The position numbers and the translations under genes are program-made. The notes below the pieces were generated by a model. That model searched no databases, had not been told where the DNA came from, and worked only from the letters and a program-made list of their open reading frames with translations. This document shows, in pieces, positions 18,756 to 27,226 of a stretch of DNA of 64,000 bases (the first letter of the stretch is position 1; each line of letters starts with the position of its first letter). The stretch is from Rouxiella sp. WC2420 (lineage in GTDB: Bacteria; Pseudomonadota; Gammaproteobacteria; Enterobacterales; Enterobacteriaceae), in the NCBI RefSeq assembly GCF_041200025.1, contig NZ_CP165628.1:3410001-3474000 (forward strand), read 5' to 3'.

Positions 18756-20276
18756 TTAACCCACACTGTGTTCCAGACTGATGGCCAGCAGCTTCTGCGC
18801 TTCAACTGCGAATTCCAGTGGCAACTCTGAGAAGACATCTTTACAGAAACCGTTGACGATCATTGAGATAGCATCGTCTTCGCTGATCCCGCGTTGCAGG
18901 CAGTAGAAAAGCTGATCTTCACCGATTTTCGAGGTCGTCGCTTCGTGTTCCAGCTGGGCAGTGTTATTGCGCACTTCGATGTACGGGAAAGTGTGCGCAC
19001 CGCATTCTGCACCAATCAGCATGGAGTCACATTGGGTGAAGTTACGGGCATTCTCGGCAGATGGCAGAATTTTCACCAGGCCGCGATAACTGTTTTGACT
19101 GCGCCCAGCCGAGATACCTTTGGCAATGATGGTCGACTTGGTATTTTTACCAATGTGAATCATTTTGGTGCCGGTATCCGCCTGCTGTTTACCGCTGGTC
19201 AACGCTACAGAGAAGAATTCACCCACAGAGTTATCACCTTTAAGGATAACGCTCGGATACTTCCAGGTAATCGCTGAGCCGGTTTCAGACTGGGTCCAGG
19301 ACATTTTGGAGCCGGACCCTTCGCAAATAGCGCGTTTGGTCACGAAGTTCAGAATACCGCCGCTGCTCTCTTCACTGCCTGAGAACCAGTTTTGCACGGT
19401 AGAATATTTCACTTCTGCATCTTTGAGGATAATGACTTCAACCACCGCGGCGTGCAGCTGATAAGTGTCACGCACTGGAGCGGAACAGCCTTCGATGTAG
19501 CTAACGTAGCTGCCTTCATCGGCAATCAGAATGGTACGTTCGAACTGACCGGTTTTTGCCGCGTTGATACGGAAATAAGTGGACAGCTCCATCGGACAGC
19601 GAACGCCTTTCGGGATGTATACAAAGGTGCCGTCAGAGGCAACCGCCGCGTTCAACGCTGCAAAGAAGTTATCTTCTGGCGGAACTACGGTACCAAGGTA
19701 CTGTTGAACCAGCTCTGGATAGTCGTGAATCGCTTCACCAAACGAACAGAAAATAACACCCGATTCCGCCAGCTTGTCACGATAGGTTGTAGAAACCGAA
19801 ACGGAGTCAAAAATGGCATCAACCGCCACTTCTTTGCCTTCACGTACCGGGATACCTAGCTGGTCGAAAGCTTTTTCAACTTCGCTGGTCAGGTAGTTTT
19901 TATCGAGCGCAGGCATTGCCAGTGCATCGGCAGTAGACTGCTGAGTAGCACCTGGTTGAGATCCGCAGGCATCATCACAGCTGCCACAGGAAGGCGCAGA
20001 ATAGTAGCTGTAATCCTGGTAATCCAGAGGCGTGTACTTGCCTTTAAGCCAGTGTGGTTCATCCATTTTGAGCCAAGCACGGAAAGCCTTCAGACGGAAC
20101 TCAAGCATCCACTCTGGCTCATCACGCTTAGCGGAAATGGCACGGACGACATCTTCGTTGATGCCGGATGCGAGTTCATCGGTTTCAAGCGCGGTGAAAA
20201 AACCTTCTTTGTAGTTATTTTTTTCGCCAGCCCAAGACTGCACGTTGTCTGGAACTTCTACGTTGCTTCTTGACAT
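18756..20276 (-). CDS. sufB: Fe-S scaffold subunit SufB
   Basis: The 506-residue protein (E. coli 495) is the main scaffold on which SufBC2D builds the cluster. The N-terminal Cys-rich stretch [11 protein letters not shown] (about 96-106), the conserved central [26 protein letters not shown] and the C-terminal [20 protein letters not shown], which includes the sulfur-accepting Cys and the His-containing site, are all present. The extra ~11 residues lie near residue 115-130 ([15 protein letters not shown]), a variable loop. Starts 30 bases after the sufA stop. Confidence 0.98.
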   Translation of the reverse strand: MSRSNVEVPDNVQSWAGEKNNYKEGFFTALETDELASGINEDVVRAISAKRDEPEWMLEFRLKAFRAWLKMDEPHWLKGKYTPLDYQDYSYYSAPSCGSCDDACGSQPGATQQSTADALAMPALDKNYLTSEVEKAFDQLGIPVREGKEVAVDAIFDSVSVSTTYRDKLAESGVIFCSFGEAIHDYPELVQQYLGTVVPPEDNFFAALNAAVASDGTFVYIPKGVRCPMELSTYFRINAAKTGQFERTILIADEGSYVSYIEGCSAPVRDTYQLHAAVVEVIILKDAEVKYSTVQNWFSGSEESSGGILNFVTKRAICEGSGSKMSWTQSETGSAITWKYPSVILKGDNSVGEFFSVALTSGKQQADTGTKMIHIGKNTKSTIIAKGISAGRSQNSYRGLVKILPSAENARNFTQCDSMLIGAECGAHTFPYIEVRNNTAQLEHEATTSKIGEDQLFYCLQRGISEDDAISMIVNGFCKDVFSELPLEFAVEAQKLLAISLEHSVG

Positions 20277-20306
20277 AATAGTTACATCGCTTTGATTACA
20301 TGAAAA

Positions 20307-20678
20307 TTACAGGCCAAAACTTTCGCCACACCCGCAGGCATGCTGAGCTTTTGGATTGTTGAACTTGAAGATCTGGTTCAGTCCTTCACGAACAAAATCA
20401 ACTTCAGTTCCATCGATGAAAGGCATGGCTTTCAGCGGAATGAAAATCTGTGCGCCATCGCGCTCAAAGACCAAGTCATCGCTGGCTGGTTTCTTTGTTA
20501 AATCAAGCACATAGGCAAAACCGGCGCAGCCGGACTGCTTAACTGAAAGCTGCAACCCTTTCACTTCCGGGTCCTGAGTCACTAATGTCTTGACCTGCCT
20601 GGCAGCGGAATCAGTCAGCGTCACACCTTGCCATACGTTGTCATCAAGTGAGAACGTGCCGACATTTTCAGTTTGCAT
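20307..20678 (-). CDS. sufA: Fe-S carrier SufA (A-type)
   Basis: The 123-residue A-type carrier has the three cluster-binding cysteines Cys51 (QSGCAGF), Cys115 and Cys117 (HACGCGESF). SufA receives clusters from SufBC2D and passes them to apo-proteins such as aconitase or ferredoxin. It is the first gene of the operon. The promoter region upstream contains nested inverted repeats where IscR, Fur and OxyR/IHF act in E. coli. Confidence 0.97.
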   Translation of the reverse strand: MQTENVGTFSLDDNVWQGVTLTDSAARQVKTLVTQDPEVKGLQLSVKQSGCAGFAYVLDLTKKPASDDLVFERDGAQIFIPLKAMPFIDGTEVDFVREGLNQIFKFNNPKAQHACGCGESFGL

Positions 20679-20728
20679 ATGTCTACCTCGTAAATAACTG
20701 GTTATTAATAGACAACCCTATGGTCTCT

Positions 20729-20773
20729 ATTTTAGTGATTACATCTATCACTTCAACCTCTTGTTTTAAGAGG
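20729..20773 (-). promoter_or_regulatory. suf operon promoter with two inverted repeats
   Basis: On the minus strand TTGAAG (20756-20751) and TAAAAT (20734-20729) are 16 bases apart, about 50-80 bases before the sufA ATG. A perfect CCTCTT-N5-AAGAGG repeat (20757-20773) abuts the -35, where an activator such as IscR would sit. AGTGAT-N7-ATCACT (20734-20752) spans the spacer, where a repressor such as Fur would sit. The outer edges of the first repeat partly fit the IscR type-2 consensus, but its centre does not, so the proteins are inferred only from E. coli. Confidence 0.5.
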
Positions 20774-21102
20774 GTATAGCGATATTGGACGACAAACTGC
20801 TGTCTACACGTCCATAACTGAGATGCCGCCATTTTAGGCCTTTTAAAAGGCACCTCATCAACTAATTGAATAAGTTGTCAATTTTTTGTTAAAAAGCGCT
20901 AACTTTCGTCTTCTTGCAGGCATTTTTACCAATATGTTTTACTACGACAAAACATTCATCGGAAATACCTATTTATGTATTTCCCCTGCCCTATCGCCAA
21001 ATAAGGCTCTTTTTGCCTCATAGCCCTACAAATAACAGGGATAAAAAATCTCTCAGAAAACATTGATTCGTGGCAATTTTGCCAATATTATTAATTTAAT
21101 TA
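20774..21102. other. Non-coding part of the sufA / 21137-gene divergent region
   Basis: No gene is supported here. It holds a perfect 14-bp palindrome GCCTTTTAAAAGGC (20838-20851), and TGGCAA-TT-TTGCCA (21071-21084) overlapping the likely -35 of the downstream gene. In E. coli this place holds ydiH and the small RNA RydB, neither of which I can recognise in this sequence. Confidence 0.4.
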
Positions 21103-21117
21103 TGATAATAGTTATCA
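21103..21117 (+). promoter_or_regulatory. Fur box before the gene at 21137
   Basis: TGATAATAGTTATCA matches the 7-1-7 Fur consensus TGATAAT-N-ATTATCA at all but one position. It overlaps the likely -10 region (GATAAT at 21104-21109, with TTGCCA at 21079-21084 as a -35), 20 bases before the start codon. Repression under iron sufficiency is the expected outcome. Confidence 0.85.
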
Positions 21118-21136
21118 TTCAAATCGGAATGTGCTC

Positions 21137-21541
21137 ATGGCTCACTCGGTAAATGCATGGCTTCAGTCTAAAATCGACGAATATAAATTCAGTGTGCGCG
21201 ATGCTACCGTTGACTTTTATTTAGCTGACGCGGCATTAAACAGGCCTGAAGCCGATATTAGTCAGCTAAAAAGCTACAACAGCCTGTGCCTGGACATGGC
21301 AAATCTCTGCCTGCAAAATGGCGACGATCACAGCTATCTTCACGCGCTGAGTAAACTACATAACCGATTGATTTTGGAAATTAATAACCCAGAACGCAAT
21401 GATTTGTTTCACGTACAAAGCTATCAATTCGCCCGTCACACCTTAAAGCTGATTTGCCAGTATTATGCCATGTTAGGCATCTGGGAAAAAGCCACAGCCT
21501 TTCAAACTGACTTTGTTAAGCGCGTTCCCTTTCAACTATGA
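21137..21541 (+). CDS. Unrecognised Fur-box-controlled cytoplasmic protein
   Basis: I do not recognise this 134-residue protein. I place the start at ATG 21137 (MAHSVNAWLQ), which has GGAA seven bases upstream. GTG 21131 would add two residues but leaves no room for a ribosome site. There is no signal peptide, membrane segment or metal-binding Cys cluster, and its composition suggests a helical protein with several Leu/Tyr/His-rich amphipathic helices (for example the stretches around LCLDMANLCLQNGDDHSYLH and HTLKLICQYYAMLGIWEKA). Helical-hairpin folds of this kind occur in small adaptor or regulatory proteins, which is only a guess. It is divergent from sufABCDSE and has a near-perfect Fur box, so it is probably made in iron starvation. 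Confidence 0.75.
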   Translation: MAHSVNAWLQSKIDEYKFSVRDATVDFYLADAALNRPEADISQLKSYNSLCLDMANLCLQNGDDHSYLHALSKLHNRLILEINNPERNDLFHVQSYQFARHTLKLICQYYAMLGIWEKATAFQTDFVKRVPFQL

Positions 21542-21571
21542 GAGACATATAAGCCTCCCCATAGGAATAAG

Positions 21572-21673
21572 CTTATTGTTTATCAGGTTATTATTTATAT
21601 GAATCTAATTGAAATAACCTCAGCGGTTATTTGTGGATATTACAAATAAACAATTAACCTTATAAACAATAAG
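21572..21673. repeat. 102-bp element with 19-bp terminal inverted repeats
   Basis: The left arm 21572-21590 (CTTATTGTTTATCAGGTTA) and right arm 21655-21673 match as inverted repeats at 18 of 19 positions. Inside are further AGGTTATT/AATAACCT (21585-21592 with 21613-21620) and AATAACC/GGTTATT (21613-21619 with 21625-21631) pairs, so alternative folds are possible. It is AT-rich and lies between the 21137 gene and menI. It resembles a miniature inverted-repeat element, but I see no clear target duplication, and it is not ERIC or REP as I know them. Confidence 0.6.
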
Positions 21674-21699
21674 GGTGAAGGCTGTTACTTCCTTCACCC
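21673..21699. terminator. Hairpin between the 21137 gene and menI
   Basis: GGGTGAAGG (21673-21681) pairs with CCTTCACCC (21691-21699). On the minus strand it is followed by TTATTGTTTAT and lies 30 bases beyond the menI stop, so it most likely ends the ydiJ-menI transcript. Confidence 0.7.
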
Positions 21700-21728
21700 C
21701 TGGTTATTATTTTAGCACTAAAACACTT

Positions 21729-22148
21729 CTAAAGTTCGATAACCGCTGTGGTCAACCGGGAAATACAGCAAAGCTGCTCATTTTCATCGAATATTTTGAT
21801 TTCCCATACCTGATTACGTCGTCCAACGTGTAAGGGGCGGCAAACTCCGGTCACATAACCACTGTGTGCGGCTTTAAGATGATTGGCATTTACCTCGATA
21901 CCGACGATTTGCTGGTCACCGTGAGTGCATAAATATCCCGCCATTGAGCCAAGAGATTCAGCCAACACCACCGATGCGCCACCGTGCAATAGCTTGAAAG
22001 GCTGTGTGGTACGTGAGTCGACTGGCATAGTCGCCTCCAGCCGGTCATCGGCCAGCAAGGTAAACTTGATGCCAATATGTCCGACCATGCATCCCTGGCT
22101 GGATTTATTGAGTTCATCGAGTGTGGTTTTGCGTTTCCAGAGTGCCAC
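21729..22148 (-). CDS. menI: 1,4-dihydroxy-2-naphthoyl-CoA thioesterase MenI
   Basis: The 139-residue hotdog-fold protein aligns with E. coli MenI (YdiI, 136 residues). Visible motifs are the [14 protein letters not shown] segment with the catalytic Glu and the [16 protein letters not shown] strand. It hydrolyses DHNA-CoA in menaquinone synthesis in the cytoplasm. It follows ydiJ by 25 bases on the same strand, probably as one transcript, and gene order is as in E. coli. Confidence 0.95.
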   Translation of the reverse strand: MALWKRKTTLDELNKSSQGCMVGHIGIKFTLLADDRLEATMPVDSRTTQPFKLLHGGASVVLAESLGSMAGYLCTHGDQQIVGIEVNANHLKAAHSGYVTGVCRPLHVGRRNQVWEIKIFDENEQLCCISRLTTAVIEL

Positions 22149-22173
22149 GGTAATCTCCCCTGTTCTGGTAAAA

Positions 22174-25100
22174 TTATATCAGTTCAACCAACGCCTGCAG
22201 CGGGTGACGCAATCCATTACCTTCGATTCGTTTGACCTGACTGCGGCAGGAATAACCGGTTGCCAGACAGCGTTGGCGTGGAAGGCGTTGCAAAGACTGA
22301 TGCCAGGAAAGCTCATAAATGCCCAATGAGTTCTGAATATTTTTCGCTTCATGACCATAAGTTCCTGCCATCCCACAGCAACCGACGCTGATGCTCTCCA
22401 GTTTTGCGCCAAAGCGAGCAAAGATGTCGCCCCACTGTTTGCCGCTGGTCGGCAGCGCGGTGCTTTCCGTACAGTGTCCAAACAGATACCAGGATTCGCC
22501 GCTCTGCTGCATCTCCGGTTTGTCGGCCAGCAAAGTTATCAACCATTCATGAACTAGCTGCACCTGGAAAGAACCGCGCGACTCGCCAAGAATTTCTTTA
22601 TATTCATCGCGATAGCAAAGAACCAGCGCAGGATCAACGCCGACCATTGGCATGCCGAGCTGTGAAACCCGATTCAGAAACAGAGAGGTCTTTTTCGCGG
22701 TCTTAGCAAAACGTTGCAGGAAGCCTTTGACATGCTGAGCTTTACCGTTTGGCGAAAACGGCAGCAACACCGGTTTGAGGTTGAGCTTCTCGACCAAGCG
22801 CACGAAATCAGCCACTACTTTTGCATCGTAATAGCTGGTAAACGGATCTTGTACGATTAACACGTACTGACTGCGATCCGCCGGAGCAATGCTCTCAAGC
22901 TGTTCCAGCGTCATAGTTGCGGCACTGTGCCCTGAAAGTTGCTCACGCAAAGACGGAGAAGACAGCAACGGCAAATCCACCATGCCAACGCTTTTGCGGC
23001 TCAGCTCGCGCACCCAAGGCTGTTTAAAGAAGAAATTAAACACTTTTGGCGCGCGCGACATCAGCGGGGCATAGCTTTCGACACTGGCAACAACATAATC
23101 GCTGGCAGGGCGCAGATAGCGGGTGTGATAAAGCTGCAAGAAACGCGAACGGAAGCCGGGAACATCAATTTTTATCGGACACTGTGTGGAACAGGCCTTA
23201 CAGGCCAGACAGCCCGACATCGCGTCTTTCACTTCATGTGAGAAATCGTACTCGCCTTTGCTGGCATACCAGCTGTTCCGCGTTTTCTCAATCAGGGTTC
23301 TGAAGCTCATCGCCTGTTGCGGCAACGCCTGCTCCAGCGCCAAAGGTTCGACGCCCTGCTCTGAAAGTAATCTCAGCCATTCGCGTACCATTCCGGCACG
23401 GCCTTTTGGTGAATGAATGCGACTGCCAGTAATTTTAAAAGACGGGCACATCGGGCTTTTGACATCAAAGTTAAAGCATAGCCCGTTACCGTTACACTCC
23501 ATTGCGCCACGAAACGCGGTGCGAACTTCAACCGGAATTCGACGATCGAGGGTGCCGCGCTTGGCAGCATCCACCTTCATCATCGGCTCGTCGCTGTCGA
23601 GTGCGGAACAAATCTTACCGGGATTAAGGCGGTTTGCCGGATCAAAAGCGGTTTTAATGCGACGCAGCTCGTGGAACAAGGTCTCACCAAAGAAAGCCGG
23701 GCTGTATTCGGCGCGGAAACCTTTACCATGCTCGCCCCAAAGCAATCCGCCGTATTTCGCTGTCAAAGCAACAACTTCATCGGAAATTTTCTTTAGCAGC
23801 ATCTCCTGTTGCGGGTCACACATGTCCAGCGCGGGGCGCACATGTAAAACGCCAGCATCAACGTGGCCGAACATGCCATAGCTGAGATTATGGCTATCAA
23901 GCAGTGCGCGAAACTCAACAATATAGTCGGCGAGATGCTCTGGTGGCACGCAGGTATCTTCGGCAAACGGCAACGGTTTTGCCGCGCCTTTGGTATTACC
24001 CAACAGGCCAACGGATTTCTTGCGCATATTATAGATACGTTCAATGCCGCCGAGGTCAGCACAAATCTGATAGCCAATTACCCCGCCCTGCTCTTCGTGT
24101 ATCAAGCCATCAAGGCGCTCGCACAAAGATTCGACCTGCTTTTCGATCAAAGCCTGATCATCACCGGCAAACTCGACAATATTCAGCCCTTGCATGTCTT
24201 TGCCTGGCACGTCGTTAATGTATTCACTGACGGTGTGCCAAACGATGTCTTCACGCGCCAGGTTTAGCACCTTGGAATCGACAGTTTCTACCGACAGCGC
24301 TTTCGCTTCGACCATCAAAGGCGCATTGCGTAATGCCGAGTTAAACGAATCGTACTTTATATTGACCAAACGTCTGACTTTAGGGATTGGTGTAATATTC
24401 AGACGCGCTTCGGTTATAAAGGCTAATGTCCCTTCGGAACCGGTCAGGATGCGGGTTAAATCGAAAGTATTGAGATCGTCGCTAAGCACGTGGCGCAGGT
24501 CATAACCGGTGAGGAAACGGTTGAGTTTAGGGAACTTATCAATCACTAATTGGCGATTATCGCGACAGCTTTGCAGCACGGTGCGATAAATTTGTCCGAT
24601 AATGGAGTTCTCTTCCCCCAGCTGTTCTGCAAGCCCTGTCGGGATCGCCTTGGTGTCCAGCAGCTCGCCGCCCAACACCACTGCGCGGATACCCAACACG
24701 TGATCGGAGGTTTTGCCATAAACCAGAGAGCCTTGCCCAGAGGCGTCAGTGTTAATCATACCGCCAAGGGTTGCGCGGTTACTGGTCGATAATTCTGGCG
24801 AGAAGAAATACCCCAGCGGCCGCAGGAAGTCGTTAAGCTGGTCTTTAATAACGCCGGCTTCGACTTTGACCCAGCCAGCATCAGTATCGATATCGAGAAT
24901 GCGGTTCATATGTCGCGACATATCAACGACTATCCCGCGATTAAGCGACTGGCCATTCGTTCCTGTGCCACCACCGCGCGGAGTAAAGACCAGAGATTTG
25001 AATCTTTCCTGACCGGCCAATCTTGCCAGTAATGCAACATCAGAGGTGGCTCGCGGGAATAATACGGCATCAGGTAAAAGCTGGTAAACGCTGTTGTCAG

Positions 25101-25227
25101 TCGCCATAGTTAGACGATCGGCGTAGCTTGTTGCCATGTCGCCCGTGAAACCGTCTTTCTTTAACGCTTCCAAAAAGTCGAGCACCAGCTGAATGACTCC
25201 GGGTGCCTGAGAAATTTGTGGGATCAT
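22174..25227 (-). CDS. ydiJ: FAD/4Fe-4S oxidoreductase YdiJ (D-2-hydroxyglutarate dehydrogenase type)
   Basis: The 1017-residue protein equals E. coli YdiJ (1018). It joins an FAD-binding PCMH domain (about 45-275, with [15 protein letters not shown]), an FAD-linked oxidase C-terminal domain (about 280-530) and a C-terminal Fe-S module. The ferredoxin cluster motif is [14 protein letters not shown] (about 670-683), followed by a CCG-type domain with [10 protein letters not shown] near 955. E. coli YdiJ oxidises D-2-hydroxyglutarate to 2-oxoglutarate; the electron acceptor is not visible from sequence. It is probably membrane-associated without membrane helices. It sits upstream of menI in the same unit and needs Fe-S clusters of the type made by the adjacent suf system. 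Confidence 0.95.
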   Translation of the reverse strand: MIPQISQAPGVIQLVLDFLEALKKDGFTGDMATSYADRLTMATDNSVYQLLPDAVLFPRATSDVALLARLAGQERFKSLVFTPRGGGTGTNGQSLNRGIVVDMSRHMNRILDIDTDAGWVKVEAGVIKDQLNDFLRPLGYFFSPELSTSNRATLGGMINTDASGQGSLVYGKTSDHVLGIRAVVLGGELLDTKAIPTGLAEQLGEENSIIGQIYRTVLQSCRDNRQLVIDKFPKLNRFLTGYDLRHVLSDDLNTFDLTRILTGSEGTLAFITEARLNITPIPKVRRLVNIKYDSFNSALRNAPLMVEAKALSVETVDSKVLNLAREDIVWHTVSEYINDVPGKDMQGLNIVEFAGDDQALIEKQVESLCERLDGLIHEEQGGVIGYQICADLGGIERIYNMRKKSVGLLGNTKGAAKPLPFAEDTCVPPEHLADYIVEFRALLDSHNLSYGMFGHVDAGVLHVRPALDMCDPQQEMLLKKISDEVVALTAKYGGLLWGEHGKGFRAEYSPAFFGETLFHELRRIKTAFDPANRLNPGKICSALDSDEPMMKVDAAKRGTLDRRIPVEVRTAFRGAMECNGNGLCFNFDVKSPMCPSFKITGSRIHSPKGRAGMVREWLRLLSEQGVEPLALEQALPQQAMSFRTLIEKTRNSWYASKGEYDFSHEVKDAMSGCLACKACSTQCPIKIDVPGFRSRFLQLYHTRYLRPASDYVVASVESYAPLMSRAPKVFNFFFKQPWVRELSRKSVGMVDLPLLSSPSLREQLSGHSAATMTLEQLESIAPADRSQYVLIVQDPFTSYYDAKVVADFVRLVEKLNLKPVLLPFSPNGKAQHVKGFLQRFAKTAKKTSLFLNRVSQLGMPMVGVDPALVLCYRDEYKEILGESRGSFQVQLVHEWLITLLADKPEMQQSGESWYLFGHCTESTALPTSGKQWGDIFARFGAKLESISVGCCGMAGTYGHEAKNIQNSLGIYELSWHQSLQRLPRQRCLATGYSCRSQVKRIEGNGLRHPLQALVELI

Positions 25228-25502
25228 TGATTACGACTCTGTCTTTGTTGTTGTTTGCAGGCCTGTAGGCGGCCGCTGGATCCGTAAAACGCATCCACCC
25301 TGTCTAAAGCAACCTAAAAACTAACATACTTCGTTTTCCTGCGCTCCGTCTGCTTGTCATAAAACATAAACTTTGGCACGTAGTGCAATTAAAATTCCAT
25401 TGCTCCTATAGGAAATTTTCGGCTAATACCTCATGCTTAGAAGGAACTTTTGATGCCTGAATCAGGCCATGTTGCTTTGCTTTCTTATACGAGAATGAAT
25501 GA

Positions 25503-26603
25503 TTGATGAATCTCCCGAACAAAAATTATGATTTGCCGCAAATCATGTTTGGCGTGCTTTTTATAGCCTTGATGACTATTGCCAGTATATGGGTGGTAAA
25601 GCCTTTTATACTTGGTTTTGCCTGGGCCGGGATGATAGTCATTGCCACTTGGCCGGTAATGATTCGCCTGCAGAATTTATTATGGGGAAAACGCATTCTG
25701 GCAGTCATTGTGATGACGCTCCTATTGATCCTGCTGTTTGTCTTGCCGATTGCCTTACTGATTTCCAGCGCAGTTGAAAACAGTGCCCCCTTGGCCAGAC
25801 TGGCAAGCAATCCTTCTCAACTTCACTTGCCCGACTTTGCCTGGCTGCGTGAAATACCGTTTGTCGGCAAAAGTACCTATAACGGATGGCACACACTGAT
25901 TAACAGCGGCGGCAGTGCGCTGGCAGCAAAAGTACAACCTTATGTCGGCCAGACTGCCAGTTGGTTCGTTTCACAGGCTGCAAATATTGGCCGCTTCTTC
26001 TTACACTGTTCTTTAATGTTGCTGTTCAGCGCCCTGCTTTATAGCCGTGGTGAACACGTCGGCATGGGCATTCGTCATTTTGCCATTCGCCTAGCAGGTG
26101 GGCGAGGCGATGCGGCCGTAATTTTAGCCGGTCAGGCTATTCGCGCCGTGGCTCTGGGGGTAGTTGTCACCGCCATTGTACAATCGGTGCTTGGGGGAAT
26201 TGGCTTGGCCGTGGTGGGTGTTCAATATGCCACTTTATTAACCGTGGTGATGTTTGTCTGCTGCGTGGCGCAGATTGGTCCTCTATTGGTGCTGATACCG
26301 GCCATCATTTGGCTCTATTGGACCGGTGATAACACTTGGGCTACCGTTTTGCTGGTTTGGAGCTGCGTAGTTGCCTCGCTTGATAGCGTATTACGTCCAA
26401 TGCTCATCCACATGGGAGCGGACCTGCCAATATTATTGATACTTTCTGGCGTTATCGGCGGGTTAGTGGCGTTTGGCATGATTGGGTTATTTATTGGACC
26501 TGTCGTGTTAGCCGTGTCATATCGTCTGATTTCTCTGTGGGTTAATGAAGCACCTGAACCTGAAGAGGATTTAGAGGAAGTAAATAAGCTGCTTGGGGAG
26601 TAA
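25503..26603 (+). CDS. ydiK: AI-2E-family transporter YdiK
   Basis: The 366-residue membrane protein belongs to the AI-2 exporter (UPF0118, TqsA/PerM-like) family, with about eight membrane segments, a soluble loop around residues 85-155 and an acidic tail (EAPEPEEDLEEVNK). The conserved glycine/proline-rich GLFIGPVVLA segment is near residue 337. E. coli YdiK has the same location and size. Its substrate is unknown; the family name does not prove transport of autoinducer-2. ATG 25503 follows GAATGATTG and matches the family N-terminus. RprA follows. Confidence 0.93.
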   Translation: MMNLPNKNYDLPQIMFGVLFIALMTIASIWVVKPFILGFAWAGMIVIATWPVMIRLQNLLWGKRILAVIVMTLLLILLFVLPIALLISSAVENSAPLARLASNPSQLHLPDFAWLREIPFVGKSTYNGWHTLINSGGSALAAKVQPYVGQTASWFVSQAANIGRFFLHCSLMLLFSALLYSRGEHVGMGIRHFAIRLAGGRGDAAVILAGQAIRAVALGVVVTAIVQSVLGGIGLAVVGVQYATLLTVVMFVCCVAQIGPLLVLIPAIIWLYWTGDNTWATVLLVWSCVVASLDSVLRPMLIHMGADLPILLILSGVIGGLVAFGMIGLFIGPVVLAVSYRLISLWVNEAPEPEEDLEEVNKLLGE

Positions 26604-26798
26604 TTTTTTCTCTTTTAGCCTGCCCGCTGGTAATTAAATCGCCAAAGCGGGCAGTAATAATAAAAATCCGAAAACTCATAGCTTGAAATATTTTTATCAA
26701 ATTAAATTTTATAGCTATAAATTAATCCGTTATATATAACAACATACAGCCATAATAATTAAAAAACCTTCCTGACAGAGTGACTTGAACCATCCTAT
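26604..26798. other. ydiK-rprA intergenic region
   Basis: This is an AT-rich gap of about 195 bases. A CTGCCCGCT/AGCGGGCAG stem (26620-26628 with 26646-26654, 17-base loop) shortly after ydiK may end its transcript, but it has no T-run. Nothing else is supported. Confidence 0.4.
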
Positions 26799-26812
26799 TA
26801 AGATAATTCTTA
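26799..26812 (+). promoter_or_regulatory. RcsB box of rprA
   Basis: TAAGATAATTCTTA matches the Rcs-type box (TAAGAATATTCCTA) at 11 of 14 positions. It is centred about 42 bases before the predicted RNA start. TAGTAT at 26836-26841 is the likely -10. This links rprA to the Rcs envelope-stress phosphorelay, as in E. coli. Confidence 0.75.
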
Positions 26813-26846
26813 GAGACTAAGTTGGTATGGGATCTTAGTATTGATG

Positions 26847-26959
26847 ACAGTTGTAATTTCAACCTCATGATTTATATGTAGGCTTTTTTTATAAAGCATA
26901 CATCCCAAAGAATTGCTGTGTGTAGTCTTTGCCTGTCTTTTAAGACGGGCCTTTTTTTT
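26847..26959 (+). ncRNA. rprA: Small RNA RprA
   Basis: The 3' part (26911-26929) is identical to E. coli RprA over GAATTGCTGTGTGTAGTCT and is followed by a GCCTGTCTT/AAGACGGGC terminator stem and eight T residues. The 5' end ACAGTTGTAA resembles E. coli ACGGTTATAA, giving about 113 nt (E. coli about 105). In E. coli RprA pairs, with Hfq, to the rpoS leader to open translation, and represses csgD. The location downstream of ydiK is the same. The middle segment has diverged. Confidence 0.9.
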
Positions 26960-27151
26960 CTAACCTCTGCCTTTCCCCTCTCTATACAATTAGTTGTTTG
27001 CACATTAACAGTGCGAAATAACAATATTATTTCAAAATTTAAAATAAATATCGCTACACTTTAATTAACTCCCTCTTTTAAGTAGTAATTTCTGAATTTT
27101 GAAGAAATATTATTGATAAATTTATTTAAACATTCCCATTTAAAAGAGAAT

Positions 27152-27183
27152 AAAAAAGCCGCAATCGTATTTATGATTGCGGC
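27152..27183 (-). terminator. ppsA terminator
   Basis: GCCGCAATC (27158-27166) pairs with GATTGCGGC (27175-27183). On the minus strand the stem ends in TTTTTTATT, 44 bases after the ppsA stop. Confidence 0.85.
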
Positions 27184-27226
27184 CAATATTTCTACTTTAC
27201 AATTTTAAAATTGCATAATTAAGAGA

